From: Bacilli bacterium
GTDB taxonomy: Bacteria; Bacillota_I; Bacilli_A; RF39; UBA660
Assembly: GCA_028685275.1 (NCBI GenBank)
Contig: JAQUEG010000041.1
Location: forward strand, 1 to 6,482
Reading direction: 5' to 3'
DNA: 6,482 bases
The notes under the pieces: generated by a model
Seen by the model: the letters and a program-made list of their open reading frames with translations, nothing else
The model's database searches: none
What the model was told of the DNA's origin: nothing
Position numbers and translations under genes: made by a program
Part shown: piece by piece, positions 1-6,342 of the stretch
How the letters are laid out: each line of letters opens with the position of its first letter
How positions within the stretch are numbered: the first letter of the stretch is position 1

Positions 1-205
1 GAACGGAGATTTTGTTTTTTCCCAAAAAATTATACATGGAACTATTCGCATCAAGTGCGCCAAAACAAAAAAGATTTTCGATGCCCACTACCGGAAGATA
101 TTTTGCCGTTCCAGCTCTCCCCTCTTCATCTACCGGAACAAACTTTAGAGTGTTGTCCTTTCTGCTCAAGCGACCGGGGTTGAAAAGATAATACGATTTT
201 TTCAT
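1..205 (-). CDS. cas1: Cas1 adaptation endonuclease/integrase, N-terminal part (gene runs off the left edge)
   Basis: Cas1 is the metal-dependent integrase that, with Cas2, inserts new spacers into the CRISPR array. Only the first 68 codons are present. Translated from the ATG at 205-203 the protein starts MKKSYYLFNPGRLSRKDNT and continues with KYLPVVGIENLFCFGALD and a segment ending NFLGKNKISV. The YYLFNPGRLxRKDNTL opening and the 'IENLFCFGALDxNSxMxNFL' pattern are typical of the N-terminal beta domain of Cas1 of the kind that travels with Cas4 in type I-B loci. The catalytic C-terminal helical domain lies outside the window, so activity cannot be judged. The gene starts 6 nt after the 120-codon gene ends, so it probably shares its transcript. 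There is no Shine-Dalgarno sequence before it. G+C by hand count is 83 of 205 (about 40%), higher than most of the effector genes. cas2 and the array are expected further left. Confidence 0.9.
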   Translation of the reverse strand, partial: MKKSYYLFNPGRLSRKDNTLKFVPVDEEGRAGTAKYLPVVGIENLFCFGALDANSSMYNFLGKNKISV

Positions 206-211
206 ATGCAA

Positions 212-574
212 TTAATAATAGGCGCGGAATTTCACAAAGCGAAAAAGAGAGTTTATACTACCGTCAGGTAACTCTTCCACTTCTCTTTTTGTTGTAGAAA
301 CTACGCATGGAATATCTGCTTTCTTAAACAGGTTAACTAATTGGTATACTATAGACAACTCTCCCATCAGATGAATAGTAATATTTTCTTTATCATAGCT
401 ATCTATCAACTCATCAAATAATTGCTGTGCAAGTATCTTTATTTGTTCCGTGGAACTTTCAGGGTCAATCTGAGGAAACGGAAAATCAACAACTTCATCA
501 AATTGTGCAATAGCTGTTTCCATTTGTCTTTTTGACCAAGTGGATGTAGGATGATTGGAAAAGTTAATCAACAT
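212..574 (-). CDS. Small CRISPR-associated protein of unassigned family (120 aa); candidate cOA-binding or ring-nuclease-like accessory protein
   Basis: I do not recognise a named family with certainty. The protein begins MLINFSNHP (NFSNH at residues 4-8), then has FPFPQIDP at 31-38, a hydrophobic strand ending HLMGE at 68-72, and CVVSTTKR at 90-97, and closes with FRFVKFRAYY. This reads as a compact alternating alpha/beta fold with no membrane segment or signal peptide. The 'M-hydrophobic-NFS-H' opening and the size recall the small Csx15/Csx16/Csx20 group found beside CARF effectors in type III loci, for which ring-nuclease (cOA-degrading) roles have been proposed. That likeness is a weak visual match only. 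Its ATG lies inside the end of the CARF-HEPN gene (7-nt overlap, 568-574), implying coupled translation, and cas1 follows after 6 nt. Being coupled to the cOA-activated RNase is the main support for a regulatory role. It could instead be an adaptation accessory, since it also abuts cas1. Confidence 0.6.
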   Translation of the reverse strand: MLINFSNHPTSTWSKRQMETAIAQFDEVVDFPFPQIDPESSTEQIKILAQQLFDELIDSYDKENITIHLMGELSIVYQLVNLFKKADIPCVVSTTKREVEELPDGSINSLFRFVKFRAYY

Positions 575-1827
575 TTTTTTCTGATTTTATCAAAAGCGTT
601 TATATATGTTTTTAAATTTTGAATTGCATTATTCGGTGTAATATTATATCTAATACCATCTTTATAAATCTCTTGTTGCTCTTCCGTTACATGTGCTATT
701 ACTTTTCTAAATTGGTTTGCTGGTCCGTAAATCTCGCATAAGTCTTTTGACATTCTTCCTTTCTCAGCATCTCTTTTTCTTTCAATTTTTACCTCATCTT
801 CTGTTCTATTATTTCTTTCTAAAGAAAAAGAAATAATAGATTCAACTAAACACAGATAAGAAAGGGCATATGCTGATTTATTATAATGCCATTTAGCCAA
901 TAAAAACTGATAATCAGAAAGCGTTGTAGCATTTTTGAAAAAATTTCTAAACTTCTTAAATGCCACAGGAACTATTAATTTTTCCGGTAATTCATAATCA
1001 TTTTCATCTCCCAAAGTTGTTAATACCGAAATTTGTGATTTTAAGTCGTGAATAAAATTAAGACTTATTACTTGTGTAAAATCTTTAAGCTTTTCAGACA
1101 CTGTTTTGTTTTTCTTGACTAAAAGTTCATAAAGCAAATTAGCGTTTCCTGTATATTCAAAAGCATAAGCTCCTTTGGTAAACTTCTGAATCTCAAGCAT
1201 ATAAGATAAATCGACAATAGGCGCATAACCTAATTCACTATTAACTTCAAGCATACCATAATAAATCCCTTTAAAAGATATATTTCTACCTAAAACGTCT
1301 GTTAAGAAAGAAATCGTGGTTTGTGCATAAATAGGAAGGGAACGAAAAGAATGTGTTATATCAAGATAGATTTCATCACCATCTTTCAAGTTGTCACTAA
1401 GTATATCGGTAAATATTTGGAATATTTTTTCTATTTCTGACTGATCTAAACCATAAGGGATTGGTATTGCCATTGAATCGTTTGCGATAGACTCAGAGAT
1501 TATTTTGAAATCTACATTGGTTAAAGATGTTTGGTTACTTGCTTCTTCCCCACACTTCTCAGCAATATTAAAATAATAACTTTCATCTAACTCTAACTTA
1601 TTTCTTTCACAATAATAACGATAGACTTCTTCCCACATGGATTTCATTGTTCCAAATAAAAAAATCGTCTTGCATTCTAAAAACTCCATTAGGGCAGATG
1701 CAACAAAAGTAGTTTCCCTTATTTTTGAACCATACTTGTATTTTGCAGTTCTATACTCTCTAAGAGATTTCTCCGGTTTTGTACTTGGACCCGTGCCAAT
1801 AAAGCTAATTAATACTTTTCTTGCCAT
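568..1827 (-). CDS. csx2: TM1812/Csx2-family CARF-HEPN ribonuclease (Csx1/Csm6-like cOA-activated effector)
   Basis: This is a 419-aa ancillary type III effector. It is expected to bind cyclic oligoadenylate made by Csm1 through an N-terminal CARF domain and then to cut RNA non-specifically with a C-terminal HEPN domain. CARF evidence: the opening MARKVLISFIGTG, a second strand IFLFGTMKSMW (residues 55-65), and the family signature DITHSFRSLP at 156-165, a variant of the DxTHG motif. HEPN evidence: R374-KVIA-H379, an intact R-X4-H motif, in a helical C-terminal region (about 300-419). Length and domain order fit the TM1812 (Csx2/Csx1) group rather than classical Csm6, although the role is analogous. 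It starts 2 nt after csm5 ends and overlaps the following small gene by 7 nt. Four sampled 60-base rows give 58 of 240 G+C (about 24%), the lowest I counted in the window, which may mark separate acquisition. The family call is strong; cOA ring size cannot be read from sequence. Confidence 0.9.
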   Translation of the reverse strand: MARKVLISFIGTGPSTKPEKSLREYRTAKYKYGSKIRETTFVASALMEFLECKTIFLFGTMKSMWEEVYRYYCERNKLELDESYYFNIAEKCGEEASNQTSLTNVDFKIISESIANDSMAIPIPYGLDQSEIEKIFQIFTDILSDNLKDGDEIYLDITHSFRSLPIYAQTTISFLTDVLGRNISFKGIYYGMLEVNSELGYAPIVDLSYMLEIQKFTKGAYAFEYTGNANLLYELLVKKNKTVSEKLKDFTQVISLNFIHDLKSQISVLTTLGDENDYELPEKLIVPVAFKKFRNFFKNATTLSDYQFLLAKWHYNKSAYALSYLCLVESIISFSLERNNRTEDEVKIERKRDAEKGRMSKDLCEIYGPANQFRKVIAHVTEEQQEIYKDGIRYNITPNNAIQNLKTYINAFDKIRKKC

Positions 1828-1829
1828 AT

Positions 1830-2909
1830 TTAATCTATTTTTTCAAGTTTAATCCAGCCTAAAGGAAGATTATCTTGATAAGTTTTAAAAAATGTATTAG
1901 GAAAGGAGTAAATATTCATTTTTTTAGTGCGTGGTGAAAGGACTTTTAAATAATTCTCGAACAATCTTATGCTTTCATTGTCATACGCATAATCCTTTAA
2001 GGACATAAGTATTGAGTTTAAATAAATACCTTTCCCAAAACCTAATGGTAAAAAAACCTCACCATGATTGTTATTAAAAGCATTGTCCACTTGAGAAAAA
2101 ACCTCTTTTCGATTATCTTCATAATCACTTAAATTATTGAAAGCAAATCGATTTAACTTTTCTCCAAAAGATTCCCATTCCTCATTAGGAGAAGAGAAGG
2201 TAAAGTAAAAGTTCGTATTCACTTTCAACGCTTCCTGTCGAACAGGAATTTGTGTACGTTTCAAATCTATAATCTGTAGTTGGTTTTTGTCAATTATCGA
2301 ACTGTCTGAAATAGCAAGCCTTTCAATAAAACCCGATTTACTTTTTTCTTCAGCTTTTCTCTTTAGCATAAACTCTAATTCATCAAGCTGTTTTTTAAGT
2401 CTTCCCTGTAAAAAACGTTCATTAACACTGCGGTTAAAATCAATTCGTGATAGAGTTCTGAAAAAGTCTTCTTTCCATTTTTCTCCTGCACTTGCTTTCT
2501 CTAAATCTGTATAGATTAAAGCGGTTTTAATTGCTCCTTTTATACTGCTTCCTGGAATATAAGGATAACCATTAGGGTTTTTGACAAATCCATTAATAGG
2601 TAATTTTGATAAAGCATTGCCATAGAAATCTAATTCTTTCCGATTTAAAAATTCAGCGTCCATCTGTAATCGATTTTGAATAAAATCCTTTAAATCAAAT
2701 CGACTCCGATTACCTTCCATATTGGCTACCCCTTCCACATATTCAGTCATTAACTGATGGTCTTTTGCTAATAGTTCTCCTATTTTTTGTTCATCTACAT
2801 AATAAACTCTTCCTTTATAGATAAAATAATCTTTGTATGGTGAGTATTGACTTCCATCACCTATTGAAATAGGAGTTACAACAGTTGCCTTTATTTTATA
2901 AGTGATCAT
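1830..2909 (-). CDS. csm5: Csm5, RAMP-family subunit of the type III-A effector complex
   Basis: Csm5 caps the 3'-end (head) side of the Csm complex, next to the Csm3 filament, and is needed for crRNA maturation in studied systems. The 359-aa protein opens with a RAMP ferredoxin-like strand, KIKATVVTPISIGDG (residues 5-19). It carries the conserved YIPGSSIKGAIKTAL at 117-131, then a 'SDSSI' segment at 201-205, and a glycine-rich loop LPLGFGKGIY at 287-296, all in the order seen in Csm5. A charged, probably helical stretch at about 160-192 lies between the two halves. Length is in the normal range for the family. Its ATG overlaps the csm4 stop by 4 nt (2906-2909, ATGA pattern), so translation is likely coupled. 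The csx2 gene follows after 2 nt. No catalytic residues are expected. Position directly after csm4 supports Csm5 over another RAMP. Confidence 0.93.
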   Translation of the reverse strand: MITYKIKATVVTPISIGDGSQYSPYKDYFIYKGRVYYVDEQKIGELLAKDHQLMTEYVEGVANMEGNRSRFDLKDFIQNRLQMDAEFLNRKELDFYGNALSKLPINGFVKNPNGYPYIPGSSIKGAIKTALIYTDLEKASAGEKWKEDFFRTLSRIDFNRSVNERFLQGRLKKQLDELEFMLKRKAEEKSKSGFIERLAISDSSIIDKNQLQIIDLKRTQIPVRQEALKVNTNFYFTFSSPNEEWESFGEKLNRFAFNNLSDYEDNRKEVFSQVDNAFNNNHGEVFLPLGFGKGIYLNSILMSLKDYAYDNESIRLFENYLKVLSPRTKKMNIYSFPNTFFKTYQDNLPLGWIKLEKID

Positions 2910-3907
2910 AATTCAATATTTTTTAAATATATTGGAGCGAAATAAGGCATCCCAATCTTTAATTTATTTACACCTATATCAACTATTTCTCCTTTAATTT
3001 TTTTGGGAAAAATACCTCCATCAGCAATACAATGCACATAAGACAAATTTGTGTGTTTACTACTGTTCTGTCCGCCTCGTAACATCATTTTATAATAACC
3101 TTCGCGATAATCATTATCTTGAGGTATCAGTAAAGAAAGATTCGAAAAGAACAAAGGGTTCTTTATAGACCATTCAAAATCTTCTTTTTTGATCTCGAGA
3201 ATTTGACCTGCTCCTGTACTTCTATCGCCGCCCAAACCGAATTTGACAATGTTTTGAATGCACTTTCCCAAAAATGCTGACAAATCAGACTCTAAAGAAT
3301 CTTTCACCAAAAAATAATAACCCGAAGAAAATATATCGTTCTCACTAAGAAAGACATCTGTCTGGTAATATATTTTCTGATCGTTGTCCACATTTTCGGT
3401 ATATGATATCGGATTTTTGGGAGTTACTGATTTTGTGTAAACTTTCAAGTTCTTATCAAAATCCCCTTCTTCTTTTAAACAAATAAACTTGCCATTTTGT
3501 AACTGTTGGCATTTTTCTTTATTAAACCACTCCTCCACACTGAAACCGGACTCCCATACTCCTTTGGACAACATTTCTACATTTTTTACTTTTTTAGGAT
3601 CTAAACCTTCTGACTTTGATATGACTGCATTATAAACTATCGATTTAGGTAGAAAAATCACTTTTTTGCCATTCTGTTCCAGATAAAAGAAAGCAGAAGA
3701 TAGGCTGATTTGATTTTTTTCAATACTCTCTACAAGCTGAATGGCTTTTTCTTTATTCAATAAAAAAGCATTATGTAAAATGGCGCCCCAAACAGTATCC
3801 GAATAAGCATAAGCAGAAGAGCTGCTTAAACTGCTTTCTCTATCTACATTGCCAAAATGAAACCTTCCGTTTGGAGGTGTTTTGAGATAATAAATATAAT
3901 TTTTCAT
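2906..3907 (-). CDS. csm4: Csm4, crRNA 5'-handle-binding RAMP (Cas5-like) subunit
   Basis: Csm4 sits at the base of the Csm complex, holds the 5' handle of the crRNA and contacts Csm1. The 333-aa sequence opens with a strand and a short RFHFG segment (residues 15-19). This is followed by YSDTVWGAI at 35-43, matching the 'SDTLFGAI' helix found near the N terminus of Csm4 and related Cas5-group RAMPs. The hallmark glycine-rich loop FGLGGDRSTGAGQ is at 223-235. The C-terminal part, ending IGVNKLKIGMPYFAPIYLK, is also Csm4-like. No catalytic residues are expected. The start is fixed by a one-base overlap with the csm3 stop (TAATG at 3907), and the end overlaps csm5 by 4 nt. This pattern implies coupled translation of csm3-csm4-csm5 and stoichiometric production. 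There is no Shine-Dalgarno motif. Confidence 0.94.
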   Translation of the reverse strand: MKNYIYYLKTPPNGRFHFGNVDRESSLSSSSAYAYSDTVWGAILHNAFLLNKEKAIQLVESIEKNQISLSSAFFYLEQNGKKVIFLPKSIVYNAVISKSEGLDPKKVKNVEMLSKGVWESGFSVEEWFNKEKCQQLQNGKFICLKEEGDFDKNLKVYTKSVTPKNPISYTENVDNDQKIYYQTDVFLSENDIFSSGYYFLVKDSLESDLSAFLGKCIQNIVKFGLGGDRSTGAGQILEIKKEDFEWSIKNPLFFSNLSLLIPQDNDYREGYYKMMLRGGQNSSKHTNLSYVHCIADGGIFPKKIKGEIVDIGVNKLKIGMPYFAPIYLKNIEL

Positions 3908-4530
3908 TATGATTTAGCTTTTATTTCAAGCTTTACTTTCCCATATCCACGCGTACCACTACCGCCTAAATAATTGTCTTCCAACATTTTCAATCCTTTA
4001 TGCAACTCATCTTCCATTTCTTGCGGATCATCTCCGTCGAAAGCATTAATAATAACTTCAAAGTTAAACTGAGCGCCAACAGGCACTCTTTCCAACTGCC
4101 GCAACCCACCTCCTTTTGTCTTTCCAGTCGTACGGTCAATGGTGTTTTCGTATTTACTTTCTGTGAATGGAGTTTCCAATACAGCTCCATCAAACTCATT
4201 CTTAAAGTGGTCTTTGTCCAAATGAGCATCTCGAAAAATAAGTCGGGTTTTTTGTGCTGTTTTATCATTGTTATTATCTCCTGTGTAGCCGAACATTTTT
4301 TTTAACAACTCTGATTCTTCTTTTATATCTGCACATCCTTCACTAAGTGCTAATAAGGAGCGGATTTTGCCTTTCAAACTACTACCTGGGATATAAGGAA
4401 CCCCAGCAGGAGTTTTTATAACTGGAGTGTCTAAACCTCCAATATCCAATGAGTTTTTAGCGCCTCCAATGTGAAGTCCCGTTTCTATTGTAATAACTCC
4501 TTCTATTTTTTTCGTATTAATAAGTTTCAT
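3907..4530 (-). CDS. csm3: Csm3, backbone RAMP (Cas7-like) subunit with target-RNA-cleaving activity
   Basis: Csm3 polymerises along the crRNA and cuts bound target RNA at 6-nt intervals. The 207-aa protein has the usual Csm3 layout: MKLINTKKIEGVITIETGLHIGG at the N terminus, GLDTPVIK at 32-39, YIPGSSLKGKIRSLL at 46-60, and the C-terminal glycine-rich loop GGSGTRGYGKV at 189-199. The aspartate of GLDTPVIK, D34, aligns by motif with the catalytic Asp33 known from Csm3 of studied III-A systems, so RNA cleavage should be intact. The internal segment GLRQLERVPVGAQFNFE fits the thumb strand region of Cas7-type proteins. Length is a little below the usual 210-220. It starts 2 nt after csm2 ends, and its stop shares a base with the csm4 start. 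One row in its middle is G/C-richer (32 of 60) than other effector genes, possibly because of conserved Gly/Pro/Arg codons. Confidence 0.96.
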   Translation of the reverse strand: MKLINTKKIEGVITIETGLHIGGAKNSLDIGGLDTPVIKTPAGVPYIPGSSLKGKIRSLLALSEGCADIKEESELLKKMFGYTGDNNNDKTAQKTRLIFRDAHLDKDHFKNEFDGAVLETPFTESKYENTIDRTTGKTKGGGLRQLERVPVGAQFNFEVIINAFDGDDPQEMEDELHKGLKMLEDNYLGGSGTRGYGKVKLEIKAKS

Positions 4531-4532
4531 AA

Positions 4533-4988
4533 TTATTGTTTTTTTCCGTGAAATTTGTGATATGCAACAACCATTTGCATGAACTGCTTAAAATTTTCAA
4601 TAGTTTCAACAGATGTTTCTTTAATCAGTATATCTATAAAAGATAAAAGTTCTTTACTGCCATAATTATTCTCACGTCCAGCTAAATATGCTAATTGTGG
4701 ACGAATCATTTTCAATGATATAAGGTCATCAGCATTTAATATTTTATCGTAAATATTACGGAGTTGCGTTTTAGACAATTGTGTTCCTTTCTCTACCACA
4801 AATTTTTCAACTTGCTGAATAAAGTCGTCCATATTATCACCTCCTTGATATTCTAAAATAGAGACATTCCTATCTTTAAAATACTTTTTGTACATGTTTT
4901 CACCTAACTCCGAAAAGGAAGGATTTGGTCTTGGTTCATGAGAAGAACTAGGATGTCTTCTTCTTTGCTGATTTCTTGAATGTGACAT
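4533..4988 (-). CDS. csm2: Csm2, small helical subunit of the type III-A complex, with an N-terminal low-complexity tail
   Basis: Csm2 forms the minor, helical filament of the Csm complex that runs along the crRNA-target duplex. The 151-aa reading has two parts. Residues about 53-151 are the conserved core: QLSKTQLRNIYDKI at 74-87, a helix ending IRPQLAYLAGRE, and the closing MQMVVAYHKFHG, which matches the 'F..ALVAYHKF' end of the family. Residues 1-52 begin MSHSRNQQRRRHPSSSHEPR, rich in Arg, Ser, Pro and His and probably disordered; such a tail could touch RNA, but that is inference. The chosen start at 4988 lies 4 nt after the csm1 stop, fitting the tight operon. A second start, M53 at 4832, has a far better ribosome binding site and would give a 99-aa core-only protein. 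The core alone is a little shorter than usual Csm2 (about 120-140 aa), so the full reading is preferred but not certain. Confidence 0.9.
   Translation of the reverse strand: MSHSRNQQRRRHPSSSHEPRPNPSFSELGENMYKKYFKDRNVSILEYQGGDNMDDFIQQVEKFVVEKGTQLSKTQLRNIYDKILNADDLISLKMIRPQLAYLAGRENNYGSKELLSFIDILIKETSVETIENFKQFMQMVVAYHKFHGKKQ
4836..4846 (-). promoter_or_regulatory. Internal Shine-Dalgarno sequence within csm2, upstream of Met53
   Basis: On the minus strand the sequence reads AAGGAGGTGAT, 11 bases complementary to the conserved 3' tail of bacterial 16S rRNA. It is followed by AAT and then ATG at 4832-4830, leaving 7 nt between GGAGG and the ATG, near the optimum. The ATG is in frame with csm2 and would start a 99-aa protein beginning MDDFIQQVEKF. 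None of the other gene starts visible in the window has such a motif. The same bases also encode the peptide YQGGDN, so chance through a Gly-Gly pair is possible. Confidence 0.5.
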
Positions 4989-4992
4989 AAGT

Positions 4993-6297
4993 TTAGTTTT
5001 TAATTAATAATTCTGTTAATCTTGCTGCAATAGGAAATATCATTGGGTTGGTAGCATCTTCTTTATTCATAAAAGCATCAATAAGACTTGAGGAATAAGT
5101 GTCAAATATTTTTTCTACTTCATCTTTGTTATCACGCTGCACATTTTTCAAGTAGTATTTCAAACTCCAAACTTTGGGTATTTCAATTTTACCACGTTCC
5201 ATTCTATTTTGTAAAGCTTCATATCCTATCTTAGAAGATTTGATTCTTTGAATAAACGCTTTAGACTCTCCTTTTTCGTCCACAAGTTTAAATAGTTGTT
5301 TCTTTATAGATAACACCTTTTCATATTCCTGCCATGTTAGGGAATGTCCCAAGATAGTAATCCTGTTTCTTCCTTCATTTTTGGCTTGAGCCAAGAATTC
5401 CTCTACTTCTTCTGCCATTTGTTTCATAGGATATTTGGGGGGGAAAATGATGATACCAGCTGAAAAAGTTAAGTCTTGTTCTAAAGAAGAAACTTCATTT
5501 CTTAGTTTTTTATTGAGCGAAATAAACTCAATATGAATTTGTGCCGCCAAGTCAACAATTGCTGACCAAGTACCGATTAAAAAACAGTCATCACCGCCGG
5601 AAAAAACAACATAAACTTGATTTTCAAAATAGTTCTTTTGAAGAATATCCAATAGACCTTGATTGAAAAACAACTCCAAGTTTTTTGACAGAACATTATA
5701 ATCCTGTTCAGATTTATTTCTAAAAACTTTCCCTAAATGATCAATATCTATCTTTAAAGCTGCTAACTTTTCATCACCTTTTCCTGTTTTGGAGATTTCA
5801 TCAAAATCCATAATCTGACCATTTCCCTTTTTTGGAAAGTGATAATTAATTCCTTGCCCATCTTTGAGATCCGGCAGTTTCTCTTTCCATCTACTTTCAA
5901 AAGGTTCTAATAACAATAATCGTCTTTGTTTCTCAAGCAACATTTGTCTGTTGACTTCTTGCATAGCTTTCTCAAAAGTGGAAGAATATTCTGTTAGAGC
6001 AAAAAAAGGATAAATAGGATTTTCAATATATGCTTTGCTTGTATGTAGCAAATAATCTGTTATTTCTTCTTTATCTTTATTTGTCTTTATCTCGTAAAAG
6101 AAATTCCCTCCTCCATTATAAATAATTTTAAAAGCATCGTGTTCAAAAAACTTTTCATGTTTTTTTTCAAGTTTTCCTGCTAATTGTGACACATACACCG
6201 AACGTCGTTTTAATTCTTTTGCTGCACCTTTTGAAGGTATATCAAAAATAAAATTCTGAATTCCCGACAAGTCGCATTTTGCAATATATCTTCTCAT
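4993..6297 (-). CDS. csm1: Csm1/Cas10, short form lacking the HD nuclease domain, with intact GGDD cyclase motif
   Basis: Cas10/Csm1 is the large subunit that senses bound target RNA and makes cyclic oligoadenylate from ATP. Here it has 434 aa against about 750-850 in usual III-A systems. It starts straight at Palm1: CDLSGIQNFIFDIPSKGAA at 8-26, a following LKRRSVYVSQLA helix, and YNGGGNFFYEI at 60-70. Palm2 has the metal-site strand LKIDIDHLG at 181-189 (D184, D186), the cyclase motif FSGGDDCF at 232-239 (GGDD 234-237), and AKNEGRNRI at 305-313. A helical C-terminal domain of about 110 residues follows. No HD motif is present before Palm1. No CxxC zinc pair occurs between the palms; the only cysteines are C8 and C238. 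The start is firm because cas4 ends 45 nt upstream, leaving no room for a detached HD part. DNase activity should be missing and cOA synthesis kept. The upstream sequence is A/T-rich without a Shine-Dalgarno motif. Confidence 0.94.
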   Translation of the reverse strand: MRRYIAKCDLSGIQNFIFDIPSKGAAKELKRRSVYVSQLAGKLEKKHEKFFEHDAFKIIYNGGGNFFYEIKTNKDKEEITDYLLHTSKAYIENPIYPFFALTEYSSTFEKAMQEVNRQMLLEKQRRLLLLEPFESRWKEKLPDLKDGQGINYHFPKKGNGQIMDFDEISKTGKGDEKLAALKIDIDHLGKVFRNKSEQDYNVLSKNLELFFNQGLLDILQKNYFENQVYVVFSGGDDCFLIGTWSAIVDLAAQIHIEFISLNKKLRNEVSSLEQDLTFSAGIIIFPPKYPMKQMAEEVEEFLAQAKNEGRNRITILGHSLTWQEYEKVLSIKKQLFKLVDEKGESKAFIQRIKSSKIGYEALQNRMERGKIEIPKVWSLKYYLKNVQRDNKDEVEKIFDTYSSSLIDAFMNKEDATNPMIFPIAARLTELLIKN

Positions 6298-6342
6298 ATT
6301 TTTAAATTTTTACAATAAGCTTTCTTTATTATTTATCAATTT
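6298..6342 (-). other. Short A/T-rich spacer between cas4 and csm1
   Basis: This 45-nt stretch is the only gap longer than 6 nt between genes. It is almost all A and T on the minus strand. I see no inverted repeat that could act as a terminator, and no clear promoter of the Bacteroidetes type (TTTG near -33 with TAnnTTTG near -7). It most likely serves as the A/T-rich translation leader of csm1. A promoter lying inside the cas4 3' end cannot be excluded. Confidence 0.6.

Noticed and set aside
1637..1852. Plus-strand open frame of 71 codons
   Set aside because: It lies opposite the 5' end of the csx2 gene, has no family-like motif, and the minus-strand reading has clear CARF motifs there.
2287..2514. 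Plus-strand open frame of 75 codons
   Set aside because: It lies opposite csm5; its Ser/Leu-rich composition is what the complement of a Lys/Glu-rich helical region gives.
4107..4117. Second strong Shine-Dalgarno-like string (AAAAGGAGGTG on the minus strand) inside csm3
   Set aside because: No ATG or GTG follows at a usable distance. Only an in-frame TTG lies 4 nt after GGAGG, and it would start within the Csm3 fold. It is explained by the Lys-Gly-Gly-Gly codons.
3990..4305. A 92-codon minus-strand frame and a 101-codon plus-strand frame
   Set aside because: Both fall entirely inside csm3, whose frame carries the conserved Csm3 motifs.
4993..6297. Csm1 shortened by a frameshift or sequencing error
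   Set aside because: The frame is open from Palm1 to a normal end, and the upstream DNA encodes Cas4, not HD sequence, so there is no split partner in the window.
6298..6342. Terminator or HD-domain remnant between cas4 and csm1
   Set aside because: There is no inverted repeat, and 45 nt of A/T-rich sequence with stop codons cannot hold an HD domain.
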